In this document: piece by piece, positions 34,687 through 43,443 of the stretch | Position numbering within the stretch: position 1 is the first letter of the stretch | How the letters are laid out: every line of letters starts with the position of its first letter | From: Mesorhizobium metallidurans STM 2683 | Lineage (GTDB): Bacteria > Pseudomonadota > Alphaproteobacteria > Rhizobiales > Rhizobiaceae | Direction of reading: 5' to 3' | DNA length: 64,000 bases | Assembly: GCF_000350085.1 (NCBI RefSeq) | Contig: NZ_CAUM01000143.1 | Coordinates: 62,001-126,000, forward strand | The notes under the pieces: model-generated | The model's input: only the letters and a program-made list of their open reading frames with translations | Database searches by the model: none | Told to the model about the DNA's origin: nothing | Translations under genes and position numbers: made by a program

Positions 34687-35520
34687 ATGAGAGCATATCT
34701 CTCCGAAAGGATGGGCGCGGCGCTGCTGATGGCGCCGCTGCTCCTGTTTCTCGTCCTTGCCTATGCCTGGCCATTCCTCGGCGTCGTCAAATGGAGTTTT
34801 ACCCTGCCGACGCCGGGGCTCGGGCAATACAACGCGCTGCTCACCGACGATCTGGTACAGTCGGTGTTCATCCGCACGCTGCGCATCGCGGCCATCGTCA
34901 CCGTCGTTTCGGTCGCCGCGGCCTATGCCATCACCGTTGTCTGGGTGCGTGGCACGCCGGCGCAGCGCATAATCGCGGAATTCTGCATCCTGGTGCCGTT
35001 CTGGATCTCGGTGCTGACGCGCGCCTTCGGCTGGGTGGCGCTTCTGTCCAATCGCGGCCTGATCAACACCTGGCTGCAGGGAATAGGCTTCATCTCCGAA
35101 CCGCTGGCACTGGTGCGCAACGAGTTCGGCGTCATCGTCGGCATGACGCATTTCCTTATTCCCTTCGCCGTCTTTCCGCTGGCCTCTTCCATGCGCAGCC
35201 TCGACGACCGCGTGCTGCTCGCGGCGCGCGGGCTGGGATCCAGCCGCATGCGCACCTTCTGGTCGGTGTTCGTGCCGATGACGCGTTCCGGCATCATCGG
35301 CTCGGCGATGATCGTCTTCGTCTTCTCGCTGGGCTTCTTCGTCACGCCGGCGATCCTCGGCGGCGGCCGCAGCGTGATGATCGCCGAGCTGATCTATCTC
35401 CGCATCTTCCAGAGCCCGGACTGGGGCCTGGGAGCGGCGATCAGTGTCGTGCTGGTGCTGTTCGTCGGCGCGCTGATGGCGCTGCTGTTCCGCTATGTCA
35501 GACCAAAGCAGTTGATCTGA
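34687..35520 (+). CDS. PotB-like ABC transporter permease
   Basis: 277 residues, six membrane helices, with the EAA-like loop LAARGLGSSRMRTFWSVFVP. The first helix (LMAPLLLFLVLAYAWPFLG) is typical of PotB. Its TGA stop overlaps the next ATG by one base (TGATG), so translation is coupled to the second permease. Confidence 0.93.
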   Translation: MRAYLSERMGAALLMAPLLLFLVLAYAWPFLGVVKWSFTLPTPGLGQYNALLTDDLVQSVFIRTLRIAAIVTVVSVAAAYAITVVWVRGTPAQRIIAEFCILVPFWISVLTRAFGWVALLSNRGLINTWLQGIGFISEPLALVRNEFGVIVGMTHFLIPFAVFPLASSMRSLDDRVLLAARGLGSSRMRTFWSVFVPMTRSGIIGSAMIVFVFSLGFFVTPAILGGGRSVMIAELIYLRIFQSPDWGLGAAISVVLVLFVGALMALLFRYVRPKQLI

Positions 35521-36326
35521 TGCCGACTTATCGCCCCGGTCCCGTGTCGCTGGTCCTCGCCGTCCTGGTGGCGCTGTTCCTGCTCCTGCCGCTGCTTGCC
35601 GTCATTCCGGTATCGCTGACGCCCAGCCGCATGCTGGCGATGCCGTCCGGCGAATTGTCGCTGCGCCACTATCGGGCGCTGATCGAGGATCCGCGCTGGA
35701 TCCAGTCGATCCTGCTCTCGATCCGGATCGGCGTCGTCAGCAGCGCGTTCTCGACCGTGCTGGCACTCTGCTTCAGCCTCGGCGTCTGGATGTTCCAGCC
35801 GCGCTTCACCGCAGCTCTTGTCGGCTTCGTGCTGCTGCCGATGGTGGTGCCGCCGGTGGTCTCGGCGATCACGCTCTATTTCCTGCTCACCTCGATTTCG
35901 GGTTTCAGCTCGTTCTTCGGCTATGACACCTGGCTCGGCGTCGCCATGGCGCATGCGGTGATGACGGTGCCCTTCGCCACGGTGCTGATCCTGGTCTCGC
36001 TCAGCCAGCTCGACCGCCGCATCGACCTTGCCGCGCGCGGCCTCGGCGCAACCGTCTGGGAGCGCGCCACCCGCATCATCATGCCCAACATCAAGTTCGG
36101 CATCATCACCGCGGCACTTCTTTCCTTCGTGCTGTCCTGGGAAGAGATCGGCGTCACTCTGTTCATCACCTCGGTCAATGCCATCACCTTGCCCCGGCTG
36201 ATGTGGATGGGCCTGCGCGACAATATCGACCCGGCGATCGCAGCGCTCTCGGTGATCCTGATCATCATCACCGTGCTGGTGCTGGCGGTTCGCAGCGTCG
36301 TGGTCAGGCTGCGCGGGGCGCAGTAA
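35520..36326 (+). CDS. PotC-like ABC transporter permease
   Basis: 268 residues, six membrane helices, with the EAA loop DLAARGLGATVWERATRIIM. It pairs with the PotB-like protein to form the membrane channel. Overlaps the previous stop by one base. It is the last gene of the operon; the converging hydrolase ends 55 bases away. Confidence 0.93.
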   Translation: MPTYRPGPVSLVLAVLVALFLLLPLLAVIPVSLTPSRMLAMPSGELSLRHYRALIEDPRWIQSILLSIRIGVVSSAFSTVLALCFSLGVWMFQPRFTAALVGFVLLPMVVPPVVSAITLYFLLTSISGFSSFFGYDTWLGVAMAHAVMTVPFATVLILVSLSQLDRRIDLAARGLGATVWERATRIIMPNIKFGIITAALLSFVLSWEEIGVTLFITSVNAITLPRLMWMGLRDNIDPAIAALSVILIIITVLVLAVRSVVVRLRGAQ

Positions 36327-36380
36327 AGCCGGACGGAAGACTCGCGTTCCGAATGCGGCCACCCAGTGGTCGGCGCGACT

Positions 36381-37271
36381 TCACGCCGCGAAGAATTTTG
36401 AGAGCGAAGTTGCCGTATCGTCCGGGTGCTCCTCCGGAAAGAAATGTCCGGCCTTGACCGGGTGGCCTTCGACTTTGTCCGCCCATTGTCGCCAGATCGC
36501 CAGCGGTCCGCCCTCACCCGCATACCAGTGTTCCAGCCCGCCCTCGTCGCTCCACAGCGCAAGCAGCGGGCAAGCGATGCGCCGGCTCTCAGCCTGATCC
36601 ACCCTGTCATGGTCGCGGTCGATGCCGGCGGCGGCGCGATACTCCTCGCAAATAGCGTGGCCATGGTCGGGATCGCACAGCGCCTCGATATAGGCCGCCC
36701 TGACCTCAGCGGAAAAAGCATCCGCAGCCGAACCCCATTGCGAAATCGCATTGTCGACGATCGCATCGGGCGCGGCCGCCATCATGCGCTCCGGCAGCGG
36801 TGCCGGCTGCGCGAGCAGGCTCCACGGCCAGAAGCCGAGCGCCAGTCTGGCATCGGCGCGATCCCAGGCAGGGGCCGTGGGGATGACATCGAGGACGGCG
36901 ACCTTCGACACCTGACCGGGATGGTCGAGCGCCAGCCGATAGGCGACACGCCCGCCGCGATCATGGCCGGCAATCATGAAGCGCTCGAAGCCCAGTGTGT
37001 TCATGACTTGCACCATGTCACCAGCCATGGCTCGTTTGGAATAAGGGGTGTGATCGGGCGAGGATGCCGGACAACCGCTTTGGCCATAACCCCGGAGATC
37101 GGCGGCGACCACGGTAAAGCGCGGCGCCAGCGCCGTGGCAATATCCCTCCACATCAGATGGGTTTCGGGAAAACCATGGAGAAGCAGCAGCGGCGGGCCT
37201 TCTCCACCGACCCTGACGAAGATCGACGTGTCCGCCACCTTCACGCTGCTCGCCTCGAAGCCCGAAAACAT
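36381..37271 (-). CDS. Alpha/beta hydrolase, haloacetate dehalogenase-like
   Basis: 296 residues. The fold start is PPLLLLHGFPETHLMWRDIA, the nucleophile elbow is MIAGHDRGGRVAYRLAL with Asp as nucleophile (GHDRG), and the catalytic His is in VKAGHFFPEEHPD. An Asp nucleophile with HDRGGRVAYR is the mark of fluoroacetate dehalogenases and epoxide hydrolase relatives. The start overlaps the stop of the upstream small gene (TGATG). Whether it really defluorinates cannot be said. Confidence 0.9.
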   Translation of the reverse strand: MFSGFEASSVKVADTSIFVRVGGEGPPLLLLHGFPETHLMWRDIATALAPRFTVVAADLRGYGQSGCPASSPDHTPYSKRAMAGDMVQVMNTLGFERFMIAGHDRGGRVAYRLALDHPGQVSKVAVLDVIPTAPAWDRADARLALGFWPWSLLAQPAPLPERMMAAAPDAIVDNAISQWGSAADAFSAEVRAAYIEALCDPDHGHAICEEYRAAAGIDRDHDRVDQAESRRIACPLLALWSDEGGLEHWYAGEGGPLAIWRQWADKVEGHPVKAGHFFPEEHPDDTATSLSKFFAA

Positions 37272-37630
37272 CACGCGTCCCTGCCCTCTCCTCCTTCCTG
37301 TGGCCCCAGCGTGCCGTGGCTGGAGCGGATGCTGAGCACCTGCACGCCTGCCGGCAGTTCGATCAGGAATTCCTTGTCCCGGTCCAGATGGTGGATGCTT
37401 TTCGGATCGCCGCCGGTGAATGCGGCCATCGCTTCGACATTCTCCCAATAGGAAATCGTCATGAATTCCGCGTAAGTGGGCGTGTCTTCGCGGAATGTCT
37501 GCACCCCAAGCGCCTTGTCGATCAGCGGCTTGATGCCGGCTTCATAATTGTAGCGCTCATAGGCGTCGGCATTCTCGGGCAAGGTTCTGCCGCGCCAGAT
37601 GCGGGCGATGGTCGGTGTTTTCGCTGCCAT
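37271..37630 (-). CDS. Antibiotic biosynthesis monooxygenase-like small protein
   Basis: 119 residues with a dimeric alpha/beta-barrel look: IARIWRGRTLPENADAYERY, then YAEFMTISYWENVEAMAAFT and a late LIELPAGVQVLSIR. This resembles the ABM superfamily. It is translationally coupled to the hydrolase downstream, so the two probably act in one pathway. The start at 37630 lacks a good ribosome binding site; a GTG at 37633 is also possible. Confidence 0.75.
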   Translation of the reverse strand: MAAKTPTIARIWRGRTLPENADAYERYNYEAGIKPLIDKALGVQTFREDTPTYAEFMTISYWENVEAMAAFTGGDPKSIHHLDRDKEFLIELPAGVQVLSIRSSHGTLGPQEGGEGRDA

Positions 37631-37709
37631 CACCGATAAACATCTGAATGCGAGCCCTGTTCCATTGCCAGTCGCAGGTCGACGAGACCGAACGCCGCGA
37701 CTTGGCAGC

Positions 37710-38804
37710 CTACCCCATCGCGTGGCGGATGGTCTTGGACAGGCGGGTCAGGAATGCCGGCCTCGACGAGGCGTCGAGCTTCCACGACAGCACCGCCATC
37801 GCCATTTTCCGCGGCAGCATGCCGACCGACAGGAACCAGGCGGCAAGGACCGCTCGCCGGCGCAGCGACGCCGTCATTTCCAGGCTCGCGACGGCGCCCG
37901 CTGCCCCCAGCGCCAGCCGGGAATCGTCGGCCACCGGGTGTTGGCGCCGGTCCGCGCAGAGCGACGCCAGCCGCTCTTCAAGATGCACCGGATCGTGGCG
38001 GACCGTATCCAGTGGCACTACGGTCACGCCGACCTCGGACGCCTGGTCCGACAGCGCCTGCAGGCGGCGGAAATCGTGCTTCACCCGCCAGCGCGCCCGC
38101 TCGGCGAGCTTCTCACCGAAGACCGAATGGTTGGCGCCGTGGATCCGGTAGGCGCCGACGCATTCGTCGACGGATTGCACATGCCCGTAAAGCGGCGCCA
38201 GCGTCGCAAGATAGCCATCGGCGCCCTGGCGGAACTCCGGCTCCGGTATCGGCATGATCGTTTCCAGCGTCGTCCGGTCGAAGGCCAGCCCGCTGGTCAC
38301 GGTCGTCTGGTAACGCCCCTTGTGCAGGAGCTTGGGCATGACATCGCCGCTGTCGAACGGCAGTTCGGGCGGCGGAAAGACATCCTTGATGCCCTCTCGC
38401 TTGATGCCCCCTCGCTTCATGCCTTGTCGTTCGTCGACGATATGCAGCCTTGATTGCACCTGTGCGGTTGCCGCATCCCAGATGTCCACGATCGTCGAGA
38501 CGGCGGTCGGATAGAGATAGTCGTCGGCATCGAGGAAGAGGACGATCTTGCCTGAGCTTGCGGCAAAGCCGGTGTTGAAGGCGGCGGCATGTCCACCATT
38601 CTTCTCCCGCGGGCAGGCGAGGATCCTGTCGCCATAGGATTTCATGATTGTCGTGGAATTGTCCTGCGAGGCGTCGTCGACAACGATGACTTCGACATCG
38701 GCGTAATCCTGCTCCAGGGCGCTGTCGATGCTGCGCTTGAGGAAACGCGCATAGTTGTAGTTCGGGATGATGATGGATACCGGAATGCTCGGGACAGGCT
38801 GCAT
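37710..38804 (-). CDS. Family 2 glycosyltransferase
   Basis: 364 residues. The GT-A domain shows VSIIIPNYNYARFLKRSIDS, VEVIVVDDASQDNST and IVLFLDADDYLYP with the DxD motif. The middle contains a short internal repeat (KRGGIKREGIKD) from a direct repeat in the DNA. The C-terminal 130 residues are helical without a known domain. The ATG at 38804 has GAGGT 8 bases upstream. It is transcribed alone, so the glycan it serves is not evident. Confidence 0.9.
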   Translation of the reverse strand: MQPVPSIPVSIIIPNYNYARFLKRSIDSALEQDYADVEVIVVDDASQDNSTTIMKSYGDRILACPREKNGGHAAAFNTGFAASSGKIVLFLDADDYLYPTAVSTIVDIWDAATAQVQSRLHIVDERQGMKRGGIKREGIKDVFPPPELPFDSGDVMPKLLHKGRYQTTVTSGLAFDRTTLETIMPIPEPEFRQGADGYLATLAPLYGHVQSVDECVGAYRIHGANHSVFGEKLAERARWRVKHDFRRLQALSDQASEVGVTVVPLDTVRHDPVHLEERLASLCADRRQHPVADDSRLALGAAGAVASLEMTASLRRRAVLAAWFLSVGMLPRKMAMAVLSWKLDASSRPAFLTRLSKTIRHAMG

Positions 38805-39179
38805 CGCATTTGACCTCGCATCTTGTTTTGGTTTCAGCAAACCCGCTCGCGGGCCTGCTCCCTCTTCAAGCGCGTCCCACGAATTCCCTAGAGAAAGCTT
38901 GTCGCCTTCCGTCAGGACGGGTCACGTCTCTTGCTTTGCGACTTCATGCTGAGGCCGCCATCGCCTTCGGGAACTGCCGCCCGGATCAGGGTCGACGGCA
39001 GCAACGCTCCGACGGTTCGGCTGGGACGACACGACAACCGAGCCCGACGGAAAAGCTTCGGTCGCGATCAGGTCGGGATCGAAGCGGACAGGCACCTTGA
39101 AGGCATGGCGGATACTGACCCCCAAATGCGGCCGGAGCAAGCCCTTCGCCAAGAACAAGGCTCACAAGCCTGTTACGTC
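38805..39179. other. Intergenic region
   Basis: 375 bases between the glycosyltransferase gene and the HigBA module. An open frame on the minus strand (38922-39158) has no ribosome binding site or family likeness. Apart from the small hairpin at 39158-39171 I see nothing in it. Confidence 0.5.
39158..39171 (-). terminator. Weak stem-loop after higA
   Basis: AGGCT and AGCCT (39158-39162 and 39167-39171) form a 5-bp stem with a 4-base loop, 8 bases after the higA stop, followed on the minus strand by TTGTTCTT. A weak terminator at best. Confidence 0.35.
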
Positions 39180-39488
39180 TCAGGCGGCATGCAGCGTTGG
39201 AATGGCGCTGACATCCACTTCGCGCTCCGCGTGCCAGGCATCGTAAGCAGCCTGCATCCTGAGCCAGATCGCGGCGCCGTCGCCGAACATCTTGCCAAGG
39301 CGCGCGGCGACGGCCGGCGACACCGGCTTCTTCTCGCGGATGATGTCATAGAGCTGCTGGCGCGAGATTCCGAGCAGATTGGCGATTTCCACCTTGGTCT
39401 TTCCGGTTGCCGGGATAATGTCGTCAAGCAGCGCTCCAGGGTGGGACGGGCAGCGCTCCATCGGACGCGTCGGCTCATACACGCTCAT
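39180..39488 (-). CDS. higA: HigA-type antitoxin (XRE family)
   Basis: 102 residues. The family start HPGALLDDIIPATGKTKVEI leads into an HTH (ANLLGISRQQLYDIIREKKP) and a C-terminal helix pair (GDGAAIWLRMQAAYDAWHAE). HigA neutralises HigB and represses the operon. The gene follows higB by 34 bases, the usual higBA order. The ATG at 39488 gives a normal length. Confidence 0.92.
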   Translation of the reverse strand: MSVYEPTRPMERCPSHPGALLDDIIPATGKTKVEIANLLGISRQQLYDIIREKKPVSPAVAARLGKMFGDGAAIWLRMQAAYDAWHAEREVDVSAIPTLHAA

Positions 39489-39522
39489 AAATCGACTGCT
39501 CCAATCTGCCGCCTCAATGGTC

Positions 39523-39819
39523 TCAATGGTATTGTTCGAAATCGACTTGGGCGGCATCATTGCCGTCGAACTCGAATGTGATGTACCACGGCCCGTTAAC
39601 ATGCACCGTATAGCGGGTCGGGTTGAAGCCTTTCAAAGAATGGAGGTCGAAGCCCGGCATGTTCATGTCTTCCGGCTTTTCCGAGACTTCCAGACGGTCA
39701 AGCCGTACAAGGATGCGCTTGTGCATCTTGGCGTCGATCTTCCCGGTCTTCCCGGTCTTTCCGGTCTTTCCGGTTTGAAAGAGGTCCGCCAGCGCCTTGT
39801 GCTTGAACGATTTGATCAT
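39523..39819 (-). CDS. higB: HigB-type toxin (RelE/ParE superfamily)
   Basis: 98 residues. The family start MIKSFKHKALADLFQTG and end GFDLHSLKGFNPTRYTVHVN, then WYITFEFDGNDAAQVDFEQY, match ribosome-dependent mRNA endonucleases. The usual length is about 92; here four TGK triplets (residues 17-28) lengthen the loop after the first helix. The DNA there is a 9-bp tandem array. Catalytic-region residues appear intact, so activity is possible but the loop may change antitoxin contact. Confidence 0.9.
   Translation of the reverse strand: MIKSFKHKALADLFQTGKTGKTGKTGKIDAKMHKRILVRLDRLEVSEKPEDMNMPGFDLHSLKGFNPTRYTVHVNGPWYITFEFDGNDAAQVDFEQYH
39738..39773. repeat. Four-copy 9-bp tandem repeat inside higB
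   Basis: TCTTCCCGG occurs twice, then TCTTTCCGG twice, in direct succession. Read on the minus strand it encodes TGK repeated. Each unit keeps the frame, so slippage changes protein length by three residues. Confidence 0.85.
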
Positions 39820-39826
39820 GCAATAT

Positions 39827-39843
39827 GTAAGCATCTTGCTTAC
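39827..39843. promoter_or_regulatory. HigA operator palindrome
   Basis: GTAAGCA-TCT-TGCTTAC is a perfect 7-bp inverted repeat starting 8 bases upstream of higB. A further half site GTAAGCA lies at 39859-39865. HigA binding is inferred from position. Confidence 0.65.
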
Positions 39844-39987
39844 GCAAGTCAATCGGATGTAAGCAACTAATTTACAGAATAGCCCGCCATCGGCAGCCAA
39901 TATGCGATCATCGGCTTGGAAGGCCAGTGCTCTATCCCGAAGCCGGCGGCGAGCCGGCTCCGGGCAATGGTCATGCAGCCCGACCGG

Positions 39988-41319
39988 TCAGGCCGGCTGC
40001 AGCCCGGGCAGCGACAGGTCGACTTCCTCGGGCAGGTCGCCGGCCATCGCTGCGGCGAACTGGGTCTGGTCGAGTTCTCCTTCCCAGCGCGCCACGACCA
40101 CCGTCGCCACCGCGTTGCCGATGAAGTTGGTCAGCGCCCGGCACTCCGACATGAAGCGGTCGACGCCGAGGATCAGCGCCATGCCGGCGACCGGCACGGT
40201 GGGAACCACCGAGAGCGTCGCGGCAAGCGTGATGAAGCCGGCGCCGGTGATGCCGGCGGCACCCTTGGAACTCAGCATGGCGACCGCCAGCAGCAGGATC
40301 TGGTCGCCGAAGGTGAGCGGCGTGTCGGTCGCCTGCGCGATGAACAGCGCGGCCAGCGTCATGTAGATGTTGGTGCCGTCGAGGTTGAAGGAATAGCCGG
40401 TCGGGATGACCAGCCCGACCACCGAACGGTTGCAGCCGGCACGCTCCATCTTGGCCATCAGGCCGGGCAGTGCCGCTTCCGAGGACGAGGTGCCGAGCAC
40501 CAGCAGCAGCTCTTCCTTGATGTAACGGATCAGCGCCAGGATCGAAAAGCCGTTGTAGCGGGCGACCGCGCCCAGCACGACGAGCACGAACAGCAGCGCG
40601 GTCAGGTAGAACGTGCCGATCAGCATCGCAAGATTGGCGATCGAGCCGATGCCGTATTTGCCGATGGTGAAGGCCATGGCGCCGAAGGCGCCAATGGGCG
40701 CCGCCTTCATCAGGATGGCGACGAGGCGGAAGATCGGCGTGGTCAGCGCCTGCAGGAAATCGACGACCGGACGGCCGCGATCGCCGACCATGGCCAAGGC
40801 AACGCCGAACAGCACCGAGAAGAACAGCACCTGCAGGATGTCGCCCTTCGCGAAGGCGCCGGTGATCGTGTCGGGAATGATGTTCATCAGGAAGCCGACA
40901 ATGGTCGTGTCGCCCGCCTTCTCGGCGAAGGTCGCCACCTTGGTGGGATCGAGCGTGGCCGGGTTGATGTGCATGCCGGCGCCCGGCTGGACGACATTGG
41001 AGACGACAAGGCCGACGACCAGCGCCAGCGTCGAGAACACCAGGAAGTAGATCATCGCCTTGCCGGCGACGCGGCCGACCTTGTGCAGGTCGGAAACGCC
41101 GGCAATGCCGGTCGCCACCGTCAGGAAGATCACCGGTGCGATCACCATCTTGACCAGCTTGATGAAGGCGTCGCCGAGCGGCTTCAGCGCCTCACCTGTC
41201 TCGGGATAAAAATGGCCGAGCAGCACGCCGGCGGCGATCGCCGCCAGCACCTGCACATAGAGATGCCGATAGAAGGGAAGTTTGCCGCGCGGTTCGGCGG
41301 CAGCGAATGCTGTCTGCAT
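39988..41319 (-). CDS. dctA: C4-dicarboxylate:cation symporter DctA
   Basis: 443 residues, the usual length for rhizobial DctA. Features are the N-terminal LYVQVLAAIAAGVLLGHFYP, HP1-like SSEAALPGLMAKMERAGCN with the serine motif before it, the Na-binding region TGYSFNLDGTNIYMTLAALF, and HP2 MLSSKGAAGITGAGF. It imports succinate, malate and fumarate and is needed for fueling nitrogen fixation in rhizobia. GGAGGAC lies 5 bases before the ATG at 41319. Expression is driven by sigma-54 and DctD. Confidence 0.97.
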   Translation of the reverse strand: MQTAFAAAEPRGKLPFYRHLYVQVLAAIAAGVLLGHFYPETGEALKPLGDAFIKLVKMVIAPVIFLTVATGIAGVSDLHKVGRVAGKAMIYFLVFSTLALVVGLVVSNVVQPGAGMHINPATLDPTKVATFAEKAGDTTIVGFLMNIIPDTITGAFAKGDILQVLFFSVLFGVALAMVGDRGRPVVDFLQALTTPIFRLVAILMKAAPIGAFGAMAFTIGKYGIGSIANLAMLIGTFYLTALLFVLVVLGAVARYNGFSILALIRYIKEELLLVLGTSSSEAALPGLMAKMERAGCNRSVVGLVIPTGYSFNLDGTNIYMTLAALFIAQATDTPLTFGDQILLLAVAMLSSKGAAGITGAGFITLAATLSVVPTVPVAGMALILGVDRFMSECRALTNFIGNAVATVVVARWEGELDQTQFAAAMAGDLPEEVDLSLPGLQPA

Positions 41320-41410
41320 GACGTCCTCCATGGCGCCCCGATCGAAAAGCTCGACTCCCCGGGGCAGTTGCTTTGACCTCCAGCAGCCTCGCGACTGCTG
41401 AATTCGTGCT

Positions 41411-41426
41411 TGCAACTGCCGTGCCA
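41411..41426 (-). promoter_or_regulatory. Sigma-54 promoter of dctA
   Basis: On the minus strand TGGCACGGCAGTTGCA matches the -24/-12 consensus (TGGCAC, N5, TTGC) in every conserved base. Transcription would start near 41400, about 80 bases before dctA. Confidence 0.92.
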
Positions 41427-41502
41427 ACTGCGCGGAAGAAAGCCTTTCCTTTGATTTTATTGAATATTCCAGAGCTAAGAAGGCCGCTTCACACACAGTC
41501 AG

Positions 41503-41551
41503 TGCGACTATCCGCATAGCTCGAATTGTGTTTTGTGCGAAATCATGCACA
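41503..41551. promoter_or_regulatory. Two DctD upstream activator sites
   Basis: Site 1 is TGTGC-N8-GCACA (41534-41551). Site 2 is TGCG-N6-CGCA-like (41503-41516, TGCGACTATCCGCA). Their centres are about 33 bp apart, and they lie some 80-140 bp upstream of the sigma-54 box. Rhizobial dctA promoters are known to carry two DctD sites. Confidence 0.75.
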
Positions 41552-41559
41552 GATAGGCG

Positions 41560-43443
41560 ATGCTGCAACGCCCCGCCGCTGCCCCATTTTCGACACCTGG
41601 GTCTTCGACGCCCGGAGAACTCCGCAGGCGGGCGCACCGCGCCTGGTTGCTGTTTGCCACCATCGCCCTTGCGATCGCCGCAGCAGCGTTGTACGGCGCC
41701 GGCCTTTACGGCCGCACCGCCGAGATCGGCACATTGGCGGCGCAGGGGCGCACCGACGCCAATCTGAAGGTCGCGCTGCTGCGCGCCGTGCTGGAAAGCC
41801 CACGCGCGCTTCCCTTGCTCTTGTCGGAAGACCAGCAGGTGCGTGACGCGCTGTCACAGAAAAACGCCGCTGCGAGCGATGTGCTGAACCGCAAGCTCGA
41901 AGGGCTGGTCTCCGGCACCAAGGCGGCGGTTCTCTATGTCATCGGCGCCGACGGCTTCGCGATCGCCTCCAGCAACTGGCGCGAGCCGATCAGCTTCGTC
42001 GGCAACGATTACCGGTTCCGCGATTATTTCTCGGGCGCGATGCAGGCCGGAACCGCCGAATATTTCGCGCTCGGCAGCGTCAGCAAGCGTCCGGGCCTCT
42101 ACATCTCGCGCCGCGTCGGCGATGCCGCCGCACCGCTTGGCGTCGTTGTCGTCAAGATGGAGTTCGACCAGCTCGAGGCCGACTGGCACGAGGCGAACCG
42201 CCCCGCCTATGTCAGCGACGAGCATGGCGTCGTGCTGATCACCAGCGTGCCGTCCTGGCGCTTCATGACATCGGCGCCGCTGGCCGAACCGACGCTTGCC
42301 GCTATCCGGGACAGCCAGCAGTTCGGCGACGCGCCGCTGGTGCCGTTGCCGATCACGCGCCCTGAGGCGCTGAGCCCCGATGTGTCGATCGTCCATGCCG
42401 TGACGCCCGGCGGCAGCGACGCGGAATATCTGCGCCTCTCGACGCCGGTTCCTTCGACGCCCTGGCGGCTCGACTATCTCGTCCCGGCAGAAGCGCCGGT
42501 CACTGCTGCGATCCGCGAAATGCGGCTTCTGGCGCTCGCTGTCGTCATTCCGCTGCTTGGTCTCGCCGCCTATCTCCTGTGGCGGCGGCAATCGGCACAA
42601 ATGCGCATCGCCGCCGAACTGGCGGCGCGCGGCGAGCTCGAACGCCGCGTGATCGAACGGACCGAGGATCTGAGCCAGGCCCGCGACCGGCTGCAGGCCG
42701 AGATATCAGGCCACCGCGGCACCGAAGCAAAACTCCAGGTGGTGCAGCAGGAGTTGGTCCAGGCCAACCGTCTCGCCATCCTCGGTCAGGTCGCCGCCGG
42801 CGTCGCTCATGAGATCAACCAGCCGGTCGCCACCATCCGCGCCTATGCCGACAATGCCCGCACCTTCCTTGACCGCAAGCAGACGGCGCCCGCCGAGGAA
42901 AACCTCGGCGCCATCGCAGCGCTGACCGAACGCATCGGCACCATCACCGAGGAGTTGAAGGCCTTTGCCCGCAAGGGCCGCACCGCTGCCGAACCGGTCG
43001 AATTGCGCGGCGTCATCGAAGGCGCTGTCATGCTTTTGAAAAGCCGCTTTGCCGGCCGGCTCGACGCGCTGGCCCTCGACCTGCCGCCACCGACACTCAA
43101 GGTCATGGGCAACCGGATCCGGCTCGAACAGGTGCTGATCAACCTCTTCCAGAACGCGCTGGAAGCGCTGGACGGCCGCGACGACGCTCATGTGCGGGTT
43201 TCGGTCGAGGAGACGGCAAACGGCGTCATCGTCAGCGTGTCCGACAACGGGCCCGGCATCCCGCCCGCGATGCTGAAGTCGCTGTTCACGCCGTTCAACA
43301 CCTCGAAGGAAAAAGGCCTTGGCCTCGGCCTCGTCATCTCGAAGGACATCGTCTTCGATTATGGCGGACGCATCGAGGTTGCGAGCGGCGACAGCGGCAC
43401 AAGCTTCACCATCCATCTCTTGAAAGCAGCGCGGACGGCATGA
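41560..43443 (+). CDS. dctB: C4-dicarboxylate sensor histidine kinase DctB
   Basis: 627 residues. A first membrane helix (about 28-50, AWLLFATIALAIAAAALYG), a periplasmic double-PAS sensor (about 55-320), and a second helix (LLALAVVIPLLGLAAYLLW) precede a coiled linker and kinase domain. The H-box is VAAGVAHEINQPVATIRAYA; ATP-binding boxes are NLFQNALEALD, VSDNGPGIPP and KGLGLGLVISKDI. It senses dicarboxylates with DctA and phosphorylates DctD. It starts 8 bases after the distal DctD site, so DctD may also affect it. Confidence 0.95.
   Translation: MLQRPAAAPFSTPGSSTPGELRRRAHRAWLLFATIALAIAAAALYGAGLYGRTAEIGTLAAQGRTDANLKVALLRAVLESPRALPLLLSEDQQVRDALSQKNAAASDVLNRKLEGLVSGTKAAVLYVIGADGFAIASSNWREPISFVGNDYRFRDYFSGAMQAGTAEYFALGSVSKRPGLYISRRVGDAAAPLGVVVVKMEFDQLEADWHEANRPAYVSDEHGVVLITSVPSWRFMTSAPLAEPTLAAIRDSQQFGDAPLVPLPITRPEALSPDVSIVHAVTPGGSDAEYLRLSTPVPSTPWRLDYLVPAEAPVTAAIREMRLLALAVVIPLLGLAAYLLWRRQSAQMRIAAELAARGELERRVIERTEDLSQARDRLQAEISGHRGTEAKLQVVQQELVQANRLAILGQVAAGVAHEINQPVATIRAYADNARTFLDRKQTAPAEENLGAIAALTERIGTITEELKAFARKGRTAAEPVELRGVIEGAVMLLKSRFAGRLDALALDLPPPTLKVMGNRIRLEQVLINLFQNALEALDGRDDAHVRVSVEETANGVIVSVSDNGPGIPPAMLKSLFTPFNTSKEKGLGLGLVISKDIVFDYGGRIEVASGDSGTSFTIHLLKAARTA

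Noticed and set aside
34791..36326. Long frame of 511 residues upstream of the second permease
   Set aside because: The first half is out of frame with the PotB-like gene and has no membrane pattern; only the part from 35520 is real.
36326..36381. Terminator between the converging PotC-like and hydrolase genes
   Set aside because: I found no stem with sufficient pairing in the short gap.
39916..41376. Open frame of 486 residues, plus strand
   Set aside because: It is antisense to dctA and is rich in His, Arg and Gln, as is typical of a shadow frame.
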